Source of the DNA: Ruminococcaceae bacterium UBA1767
Lineage (GTDB): Bacteria; Bacillota; Clostridia; Oscillospirales; Acutalibacteraceae
DNA length: 15,397 bases
Assembly: GCA_002315505.1 (NCBI GenBank)
Contig: DCGX01000030.1
Location: 18,152 to 33,548 of the forward strand
Direction: 5' to 3'
Part shown: positions 8,001 to 13,010 of the stretch, one piece after another
How positions within the stretch are numbered: position 1 is the stretch's first letter
Layout: each line of letters starts with the position of its first letter
Program-made: the position numbers and the translations under genes
The notes under the pieces: model-generated
The model's input: only the letters and a program-made list of their open reading frames with translations
The model's database searches: none
Told to the model about the DNA's origin: nothing

Positions 8001-8036
8001 GAAGCTCGGGGATTCCCGAGCTTCACTTATTATTTT
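8001..8036. terminator. Terminator hairpin between the MYG1-LRR and BspA/Big genes
   Basis: GAAGCTCGGG (8001-8010) and CCCGAGCTTC (8015-8024) form a perfect 10-bp stem with a GATT loop. An AT-rich tail (ACTTATTATTTT) follows on the plus strand. It probably ends both convergent transcripts. Confidence 0.7.
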
Positions 8037-10638
8037 AATACCAAATCCATCCGAAGAGGACATATACAATGAGCTTCTGAACAAACGTAAGTGATACATT
8101 TACTTTGCATTCATCTGTTACAACATTGCCGTACTGGTCGGTTACTGTGCAGGTAATTGTTGCACTGCCCGAGCCACGCTTTGCGGCATAGACTTTGCCG
8201 TCATTATCAACTGTTGCAACATTCGGATTTGATATTGTATATTCAACTGTGTATGTTACACCATCATCAGCCTCAATCTTCGGTGTGATTGTTGTTGTGT
8301 TCTTGTAGTTGAGTGAAATATCATCTATATCAACGCTTTTAACACGTCCGAGGATAGGTTTTTCACTTACATTAACAACAAACATTGTTGTAGCACCGGC
8401 ATAGTTTACTGTTATTATTTGTTCACCAACTGCTGAAAGAGTATTTGGCGTGCAAACAAATCCGGAGGTAAATTCTTTTGATGTTCCATTATTGTAATAC
8501 TCTGTAATCACAAGTCCTGAAGTATCTATAGAATCTCCAACATAATAATCAAGCTTTATCGGCTGACTTGTCATTGCCCAGCTAACGCAAACAACGTCCG
8601 TAACCTGTACTTCATAGCTTACCTTGAATCCAAGGTATTCAACTTCCACACTTTTAACAGCAGAACTCTTGAGGGTTGTTGAAGTAGTAAATCCACTACC
8701 AACAGTTGCTGTCTTTCCATTATTGTATGTTAACTTTAATATAAGTCCTGTAAGCTCGACTTGCTCACCAGCAAAATAATCTTTTTTGTTAGGTTCAGTT
8801 AATATTTCAACATTAGTTAAACCAACAGTAATTGCATTTGCTTTGAAAGTACCTGTTGCGCCATAGTAATAGACATATACAATTTGTTCACCGGATTTTA
8901 TAAATTGCGTAACACTTACTGTATAGTCTGCATTCTTTATCGCTATCGTTCCATCTGCATATGACACTTTGAAAATCAAGCCAGTACAATCAATCGTGTC
9001 TCCAACGAAATATGTTGTTTTTACCGGAGCGTTAATAACCATAATTGTATTTATTCCAACTACATTAACTTTAAATTCGGTTTCTTTATCAAAACATGAA
9101 ACTTTGATTGTCTTTTCTCCGGCAGAATCAAATTTATCTGCTGTAACAGAATATCCGGAATAAATATCAATTTGAGAGCCGCTTACTAAATTTGCAGTTA
9201 AAATAAGACCTGTAGTATTTACTTCATTTCCAACATACTGCTTTTTAGTTGGCACTTGCTTTACTTCAATCGAAACAATATCCTCATAAGCAACAAATGG
9301 AATTGTATTATCTGTACAGTATTTATTTGTATATGAGTCTTTTACTCCAAACACCGTAAGGTTTGGACACTTATACATTGCATTTAAACCTATCGAAATA
9401 ATTTCATTTGATGTGTATAATGCTTTTAATTCACTGCAATTGTAAAACGCATCAACGCCTATACTTGTTGTATTATCCGGTATCGTGATACTTTCAACAA
9501 ACGAACAATTCAAAAAAGCACAATCTGGAATCGTTGTATCTTCTGTTATTGTAATATGTCTCAACGATTGTGGAACATAATACCAATAATAATCACCTGA
9601 ACGATACTGATAAATTGCATTTTCTACTTCTTTTCCATACGTAGTGGTTGTGTAATCAAAAATATATCCAAATACAGCCATAAAAGTTTCGGCACTTTCG
9701 GTACAACCTACATACGGAAGGGTTATATCTGTTAGTTCGTTCCAACCTTTAAATGCTCCACGTCCGATAATGTTCACACTGTCCGGTACGATTAGCTCTT
9801 TGTTTTTTATTTTTGCAGAGAAAGCATATTCTCCGATTTTCTCCAATGATTTCGGAAGCACAATTTCGCTGAGTGAATCACATTTGCAGAATGCTCTTGC
9901 TCGTATATCTGTTACCGTGTCCGGAATTGTTATGCTTGTCAAATTGCTACAACCATAATAGCATCCTTCAAATATTGTTTTAATTCCATTTGGTATTTTA
10001 GTTTCTGTGATACTCGAACAATTACAAAACGCATCAACGCCTATGCTTGTGGTATTATCAGGTATTGTGATGCTTTCAACAAACGAACAATTCAAAAAAG
10101 CACAATCCGGAATCGTTGTATCTTCTGTTATTGTAATATGCCTCAACGATTGTGGAACATAATACCAATAATAATTACTTGAACGATACTGATAAATTGC
10201 ATTTTCTACTTTTCCTGTAGAATTACTTATATATGTATATCCAAATATATATCCGAACACACCATTGACACCTGTATTAGTTTTTGCACCACCTACAAAT
10301 GGTAGTGTTATATCTGTAAGATTATTAAGTCCATTAAAAGCACCCTGGCCTATACTCTCAACAGTATTAGGTACTTCGATTTCTGTAATTTCAGAACATC
10401 CCGAAAAAGCGAAGTTCTCTATTGCGGTAACAGTACAACCATCAATTTTTTCAGGCACAACAACAGTTCCACAAATACTCTCATCAACATCTGTAATTGT
10501 GACCTTTCCATTAAACTTAGAATAAGAATAATACCCTTCAACACCTTCCTCTGTAGCTGCAACTACATAAACTACGGACGCTATAACTAAAGCGATAATT
10601 GAAATTATTACTATTGACAATTTTTTCATTCTATTCAT
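8035..10638 (-). CDS. Secreted or surface BspA-type LRR protein with Big domains
   Basis: Probably a cell-surface adhesion or interaction protein of 867 aa. ATG 10638 is chosen because GGAGGG lies seven bases upstream; an in-frame TTG (10653) falls on that site and is not the start. Residues about 1-28 form a signal or anchor segment (MNRMKKLSIVIISIIALVIA). Residues about 30-440 hold BspA/LRR_5 repeats, including one block present twice. Residues about 445-750 are four Big_3-like Ig repeats (each with a yYVGdxiDtxGL-type line). A Big_2 domain (SNPNVATVDNDGKVYA) follows at about 755-845. The protein ends in a hydrophobic aromatic tail, VQKLIVYVLFGWIWY. The tail suggests membrane association or a sorting signal; there is no LPxTG. 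A promoter lies at 10670-10698. Confidence 0.88.
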   Translation of the reverse strand: MNRMKKLSIVIISIIALVIASVVYVVAATEEGVEGYYSYSKFNGKVTITDVDESICGTVVVPEKIDGCTVTAIENFAFSGCSEITEIEVPNTVESIGQGAFNGLNNLTDITLPFVGGAKTNTGVNGVFGYIFGYTYISNSTGKVENAIYQYRSSNYYWYYVPQSLRHITITEDTTIPDCAFLNCSFVESITIPDNTTSIGVDAFCNCSSITETKIPNGIKTIFEGCYYGCSNLTSITIPDTVTDIRARAFCKCDSLSEIVLPKSLEKIGEYAFSAKIKNKELIVPDSVNIIGRGAFKGWNELTDITLPYVGCTESAETFMAVFGYIFDYTTTTYGKEVENAIYQYRSGDYYWYYVPQSLRHITITEDTTIPDCAFLNCSFVESITIPDNTTSIGVDAFYNCSELKALYTSNEIISIGLNAMYKCPNLTVFGVKDSYTNKYCTDNTIPFVAYEDIVSIEVKQVPTKKQYVGNEVNTTGLILTANLVSGSQIDIYSGYSVTADKFDSAGEKTIKVSCFDKETEFKVNVVGINTIMVINAPVKTTYFVGDTIDCTGLIFKVSYADGTIAIKNADYTVSVTQFIKSGEQIVYVYYYGATGTFKANAITVGLTNVEILTEPNKKDYFAGEQVELTGLILKLTYNNGKTATVGSGFTTSTTLKSSAVKSVEVEYLGFKVSYEVQVTDVVCVSWAMTSQPIKLDYYVGDSIDTSGLVITEYYNNGTSKEFTSGFVCTPNTLSAVGEQIITVNYAGATTMFVVNVSEKPILGRVKSVDIDDISLNYKNTTTITPKIEADDGVTYTVEYTISNPNVATVDNDGKVYAAKRGSGSATITCTVTDQYGNVVTDECKVNVSLTFVQKLIVYVLFGWIWY
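9444..9628. repeat. Intragenic direct repeat, copy A (about 185 bp)
   Basis: It is nearly identical to 10026-10210, offset by 582 bp (194 codons), with only a handful of substitutions by eye. It encodes the block containing YYWYYVPQSLRHITITEDTT and IPDCAFLNCSFVESITIPDN of the BspA/Big protein. Confidence 0.85.
10026..10210. repeat. Intragenic direct repeat, copy B (about 185 bp)
   Basis: Partner of 9444-9628, in the same orientation and frame. The high identity over nucleotide third positions points to a recent duplication or gene conversion rather than old protein repeats. Confidence 0.85.
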
Positions 10639-10669
10639 ATTTGTTCCCTCCAAATATTTACATACCTTG

Positions 10670-10698
10670 ATTATATACTATTATTACTTATTATACAA
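10670..10698 (-). promoter_or_regulatory. Promoter of the BspA/Big gene
   Basis: TTGTAT (10698-10693), a 17-base spacer, and TATAAT (10675-10670) on the minus strand lie about 30 bases before the ribosome site. The short leader fits a gene-specific promoter. Confidence 0.7.
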
Positions 10699-10741
10699 TA
10701 GGTAACATCTCTACTTTTGCAAAAGAACCAACAATGTCGCA

Positions 10742-10939
10742 TTATTTCGACATTATCAGTTCTTCTAATGTAATATTGAACAATTCACAGATTTTAGGGA
10801 TGTTTTTGAAAGCGGGTTCGCTATCTCCCTTTTCGTAATGAGCGATGGCAGACCTATCGAGGCCGAGAGCATCGGCGACCTGCTGTTGAGTAAGTCCGGC
10901 ATTTTTGCGGGCATTTCTAAAATTCTCTGCAAAGCTCAT
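10742..10939 (-). CDS. XRE-family helix-turn-helix regulator (65 aa)
   Basis: Cro/CI-type DNA-binding protein consisting of little more than one HTH_3 domain. The motif NARKNAGLTQQQVADALGLD spans about residues 8-27, followed by RSAIAHYEKGDSEPAF. GGAGGG (minus strand, 10951-10946), six bases before ATG 10939, sets the start. It probably represses its own unit and perhaps other element genes, as small XRE proteins do in mobile elements. TGCGACA occurs three times around the gene (10735-10741, 11015-11021, 11118-11124), a candidate binding motif. Its transcript starts about 185 bases upstream and passes a long hairpin and a terminator-like structure. The stop codon lies between inverted copies of AATGTCG. 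Confidence 0.88.
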   Translation of the reverse strand: MSFAENFRNARKNAGLTQQQVADALGLDRSAIAHYEKGDSEPAFKNIPKICELFNITLEELIMSK

Positions 10940-10953
10940 CTTTATCCCTCCAT

Positions 10954-10991
10954 AAAAACAAAAAGTGCACAGCTAAAGTGAAGCCACGCAC
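10954..10991 (-). terminator. Terminator or attenuator just upstream of the XRE gene
   Basis: On the minus strand GTGCGTGGCT (10991-10982) pairs with AGCTGTGCAC (10974-10965), ten pairs with three G-U wobbles and a 7-base loop. TTTTTGTTTTT (10964-10954) follows. The U-tract ends only three bases before the ribosome site. It would either attenuate the XRE mRNA or end a separate small RNA. Confidence 0.6.
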
Positions 10992-11125
10992 AAAAAATAC
11001 ACAACTCCATTTGCTGCGACACAAAAGAATCCACCTACGCAAAGTATGTGAAAATGAGCCTGTATTTTTATCAAAGATAAAAATACATACTATCCGTAGG
11101 TAAAGTATTCTCTTTTGTGTCGCAC
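10954..11125 (-). ncRNA. Candidate structured leader or small RNA with a long hairpin
   Basis: A promoter at 11130-11158 puts the start near 11125-11123. The RNA begins exactly with the first arm of a long interrupted hairpin. TGCGACACAAAAGA (outer arm, complement of 11111-11124) pairs with the copy at 11015-11028. ACCTACG/CGTAGGT segments (11033-11039 and 11095-11101) pair inside. A perfect 12-bp apical stem (11061-11072 with 11076-11087) has a 3-base loop. The RNA then reaches the terminator at 10954-10991, giving about 170 nt. It may be an attenuated leader of the XRE gene or an independent RNA. No known family is claimed. This 297-base interval holds no other gene. Confidence 0.55.
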
Positions 11126-11129
11126 AGTT

Positions 11130-11158
11130 ATTATATCAAAGCTATGTAGAAATATCAA
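11130..11158 (-). promoter_or_regulatory. Promoter of the XRE leader or small RNA
   Basis: TTGATA (11158-11153), a 17-base spacer and TATAAT (11135-11130) on the minus strand. TGCGACA at 11118-11124 overlaps the expected start point, a suitable place for a repressor. Confidence 0.75.
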
Positions 11159-11189
11159 TAGTTTATTTCCGTTTATTCACCGAAGAGTT

Positions 11190-11223
11190 TTCTGCCATAC
11201 TATTACCGTAATCTATGGCAGAA
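11190..11223 (+). promoter_or_regulatory. Hairpin or operator overlapping the ribosome site of the 101-aa gene
   Basis: TTCTGCCATA (11190-11199) and TATGGCAGAA (11214-11223) are perfect inverted copies with a 14-base loop. The downstream arm runs into AAGGAGG (11222-11228). As RNA it could limit ribosome access. As DNA it could be an operator at a weak promoter. Sequence alone does not decide. Confidence 0.55.
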
Positions 11224-11236
11224 GGAGGTGAACATA

Positions 11237-11542
11237 ATGGAAAAGACATTTATTTTTTGCAACGGCAATACTTATGAGGCTATCGAGCATTCTGATGGGC
11301 TGAAAATGATTAACGATATGATTGACGCATTCAAGTCAATGTATGCAGAAGATTCTGACGAGGTTTTTCTTATAGAATACTCGGATTGCATGGTGACCGT
11401 TTACAACAACGGTGACTGCAAGAGTTTCAAAGATGTATTCAAGAAATTTCCCGACATTGAAACTCAATACCCGAAACTGCATTTTGTGCAAAACTCTGAC
11501 GAGCAATATGTTATTGTTGACGTTGTTGACCCTGTTGAATAA
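11237..11542 (+). CDS. Small acidic hypothetical protein (101 aa)
   Basis: I do not recognise this protein. ATG 11237 lies eight bases after AAGGAGG, which rules against the in-frame GTG at 11228. The sequence is acidic (many Asp/Glu, ending DVVDPVE), with no signal peptide or membrane segment and a mixed alpha/beta look: MEKTFIFCNGNTYEAI, then a helix-like NDMIDAFKSMYAEDSDE, then strand-like stretches. It is probably soluble and cytoplasmic. It is transcribed divergently from the XRE unit and may be controlled by that regulator. A strong terminator follows directly, so it is monocistronic. Small acidic proteins in mobile elements include DNA mimics and antitoxins, but nothing specific supports either here. 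Confidence 0.7.
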   Translation: MEKTFIFCNGNTYEAIEHSDGLKMINDMIDAFKSMYAEDSDEVFLIEYSDCMVTVYNNGDCKSFKDVFKKFPDIETQYPKLHFVQNSDEQYVIVDVVDPVE

Positions 11543-11547
11543 TTCAA

Positions 11548-11585
11548 ATTTCCGCTATGTTTTGGCATGGCGGAAAATTTTTTTT
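11548..11585 (+). terminator. Rho-independent terminator after the 101-aa gene
   Basis: TTTCCGC (11549-11555) pairs with GCGGAAA (11570-11576), with inner ATG/CAT pairing, and TTTTTTTT follows at 11578-11585. Confidence 0.85.
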
Positions 11586-11724
11586 GCAAAATCGCTTAAA
11601 AACTATTTAAAAAGGCAGTTGCGAATTTTCATATGCACATATTTAAAGGGGACAATACTTTTCAGCATTAAAATAAATCAATTCGAAAAAATCTGAAAAA
11701 TATTTAATTTAATTCGCACCTTGA

Positions 11725-11797
11725 AAATTTAATAGAAAAATCAACTATGACTAACATAGTGTTATATGAACAATAAAAATTGTTCTATTAAAAATTT
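11725..11797 (+). promoter_or_regulatory. Structured leader upstream of the 239-aa gene
   Basis: The interval 11586-11817 has no gene. It contains ACTATG/CATAGT (11744-11749 with 11755-11760) and GAACAAT/ATTGTTC (11768-11774 with 11779-11785). An outer arm AAATTTAATAGAA (11725-11737) can pair with TTCTATTA (11783-11790) and the bases after it. The outer pairing competes with the second hairpin for the same TTC, so two folds are possible before the ribosome site at 11801-11807. Confidence 0.4.
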
Positions 11798-11817
11798 AAG
11801 TAAGGAGTGTTTAAACT

Positions 11818-12537
11818 ATGGATTTTGACTCGATAATTTATGAATATAATAATAATCTTGAAGAAATTAAAACTATAGACCTTCAAGATACTCAAGCATT
11901 GTTGCAACTAATAAAAGTACAGTGTACACTATTAAATAAAATGGATAGACAGCTTTTGTCATCGACCAAAACACCAGACTTAAAGCCGTCGGTTAAAATG
12001 CTCAAAAGCTCAAAAGAAACAATTGAGAATATTCACCAATCCTTTATTGAATCATTATTGGGGATTAAGCCTTTAAACTATGTTTCTATTCTTGAAAATG
12101 AAATTAAGTTGATAATCCAATTCAGAAAACGATATCAACGTATTTTAGAACACCATATTGTAATTAACATCGAATCGTTCCTAAATAGGAGTCAATTAAA
12201 ATCTAAGTATTTTCAGGATATAACATCTAAACAGATTTTTAATGAAATAAAAAAATCATCCGATTATTCAGCAGATGATTTATTTAGCAGGCCTGACATC
12301 GTTTTTTCAAGATTGATGACAGCAATCGATTGGGTTAATAAAACATTTCCATCATATAAACGCGATATGGCATCTGTGAATTGGCTGAGATTACATTCAG
12401 AGTATGGTGATGACGAGCATATAGACCCAGAACTATTAGACAAAGCTGTTACCTCATATACAAGTAGTTCTCCTGAAATTACACCAACAAAAAAGTATGA
12501 ATATATCATAAAAAGCGCAAAAAAAGTAAAAATATAA
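11818..12537 (+). CDS. Hypothetical protein (239 aa), element right-end gene
   Basis: I do not recognise this protein. ATG 11818 follows TAAGGAG with ten bases of spacing. It looks soluble and mostly helical, with many Ile/Leu/Lys/Glu and long heptad-like stretches at about residues 10-110 (NNNLEEIKTIDLQDTQALLQ, then LENEIKLIIQFRKRYQRIL). A Ser/Thr/Pro-rich segment lies near 212-226 before a basic end (KSAKKVKI). It has no signal peptide or transmembrane segment. It is the last gene before the tRNA-Gly and attR, alone in its transcript and with its own terminator. A terminal protein or replication accessory factor would suit an element with a PolB, but there is no motif evidence. It could equally be cargo. 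Confidence 0.72.
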   Translation: MDFDSIIYEYNNNLEEIKTIDLQDTQALLQLIKVQCTLLNKMDRQLLSSTKTPDLKPSVKMLKSSKETIENIHQSFIESLLGIKPLNYVSILENEIKLIIQFRKRYQRILEHHIVINIESFLNRSQLKSKYFQDITSKQIFNEIKKSSDYSADDLFSRPDIVFSRLMTAIDWVNKTFPSYKRDMASVNWLRLHSEYGDDEHIDPELLDKAVTSYTSSSPEITPTKKYEYIIKSAKKVKI

Positions 12538-12562
12538 GGCACTCAAAATGAGTGCCTTTTTT
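12536..12562 (+). terminator. Terminator after the 239-aa gene
   Basis: GGCACTC (12538-12544) pairs with GAGTGCC (12550-12556) around a 5-base loop, and TTTTTT follows. It ends three bases before the tRNA-Gly and separates the convergent units. Confidence 0.9.
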
Positions 12563-12564
12563 CT

Positions 12565-12640
12565 TGGAGCGGATGACGAGGCTCGAACTCGCTACCTCCA
12601 CCTTGGCAAGGTGGCGCTCTACCAGATGAGCTACATCCGC
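12565..12640 (-). tRNA. tRNA-Gly(GCC), carried within the element
   Basis: A complete 76-base cloverleaf with encoded CCA. The acceptor GCGGATG pairs with CATCCGC, the anticodon loop is TTGCCAA (anticodon GCC), and the T-loop is GTTCGAGCC. It lies inside the element boundaries, directly after the terminator at 12641-12667. Its first 19 bases and the preceding six T residues equal the sequence at the left window edge. No separate promoter is evident. It may depend on readthrough or on processing of a longer transcript. Confidence 0.95.
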
Positions 12641-12667
12641 AAAAAACAGGTAGCTTAGAGCTACCTG
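12641..12667 (-). terminator. Terminator adjoining the recombinase stop in the circular form
   Basis: CAGGTAGCT and AGCTACCTG (12647-12655 with 12659-12667) form a perfect 9-bp stem, followed on the minus strand by TTTTTT (12646-12641). The TAG that closes the recombinase frame in the excised circle is at 12670-12668, directly against this stem. Confidence 0.8.
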
Positions 12668-12735
12668 CTATTCTTTTTTTACTCGAACAAGCAATTCAAA
12701 CATAAGAAAATACTTACCTCTGCTATATATTAACT

Positions 12736-12768
12736 TGTTCGACATCAACTTGAAATGGTGACCCGGAC
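12736..12768. repeat. attR: element arm plus 13-bp core in tRNA-Glu
   Basis: The arm TGTTCGACATCAACT (12736-12750), a 5-base gap, and the core TGGTGACCCGGAC (12756-12768). With the left arm at 63-77 this rebuilds an attP of about 50 bp whose arms are inverted copies (14/15). The centre of symmetry falls in the core, around its GA dinucleotide. Confidence 0.78.
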
Positions 12769-12830
12769 GAGAATTGAACTCGTGTTACCGCCGTGAAAGG
12801 GCGGTGTCTTAACCTCTTGACCACCGGGCC
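12756..12830 (-). tRNA. tRNA-Glu(TTC), integration target
   Basis: A 75-base cloverleaf with encoded CCA. The acceptor GGCCCGG pairs with CCGGGTC (one G-T pair) and the anticodon loop is CTTTCAC (TTC). The element sits at its 3' end, and the core supplies the CCA, discriminator and acceptor strand, so the tRNA stays complete. It is cotranscribed with the upstream tRNA-Met. Confidence 0.95.
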
Positions 12831-12835
12831 AAAAA

Positions 12836-12912
12836 TGGTAGCGGCAGTGGGATTCGAACCTACGACCAATCGGGTATGAACCGAGTACTCTAGCCAGCTG
12901 AGCTATGCCGCC
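12836..12912 (-). tRNA. tRNA-Met(CAT), probably elongator
   Basis: A 77-base cloverleaf with encoded CCA. The acceptor GGCGGCA pairs with TGCCGCT and the anticodon loop is TTCATAC (CAT). The first acceptor pair is formed (G-T), unlike initiator tRNAs, so elongator Met is the likely identity; tRNA-Ile(CAT) is not excluded. It lies five bases upstream of tRNA-Glu behind a consensus promoter. Confidence 0.92.
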
Positions 12913-12952
12913 GTTTCCATCATCTGCCTAACTTTCGTCAAGCGACTTGCTT

Positions 12953-12981
12953 ATTATATATTAAAAGATGATGTTTGTCAA
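12953..12981 (-). promoter_or_regulatory. Perfect-consensus promoter of the tRNA-Met/tRNA-Glu unit
   Basis: TTGACA (12981-12976), exactly 17 bases, then TATAAT (12958-12953) on the minus strand. This is ideal sigma-A spacing and sequence, as expected for stable RNA genes. In the integrated state its transcripts run past tRNA-Glu into the element's right end. Confidence 0.93.
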
Positions 12982-13010
12982 GTGATTTTTTAATTTTTTT
13001 AAAAATTTTA

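Larger units (their letters stand above)
48..12768. mobile_element. Integrated pipolin-like element (serine recombinase plus family B DNA polymerase) in tRNA-Glu
   Basis: The element is bounded by two direct copies of TGGTGACCCGGAC, at 48-60 and 12756-12768. The right copy is the 3' end of an intact tRNA-Glu(TTC). Joining the ends creates an inverted-repeat attP-like site (arms 63-77 and 12736-12750). A large serine recombinase lies at the left end. Inside are a family B DNA polymerase, a truncated tyrosine recombinase, a MYG1-LRR protein, a BspA/Big surface protein, an XRE regulator, two unknown proteins and a tRNA-Gly. No conjugation, capsid or terminase genes were seen, so it is not an obvious ICE or prophage. 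A self-encoded PolB plus a site-specific recombinase at a tRNA gene is the layout of pipolins. That class assignment is inference; the boundaries are read directly from the sequence. Confidence 0.8.

Noticed and set aside
10742..11542. XRE gene and 101-aa gene as a toxin-antitoxin pair
   Set aside because: They are divergent, separated by nearly 300 bases, and neither shows a toxin motif. An independent regulator is the simpler reading.
11412..11696. 94-aa plus-strand ORF overlapping the 101-aa gene
   Set aside because: It starts inside the 101-aa gene, crosses its terminator and has no ribosome site.
1..12646. 25-bp direct repeat (1-25 and 12622-12646) as the true ends of the element
   Set aside because: The repeat is the 5' end of tRNA-Gly plus a T-run, easily explained by two tRNA copies. 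The 13-bp core in tRNA-Glu has inverted arms and a matching serine recombinase, which fits integration better.
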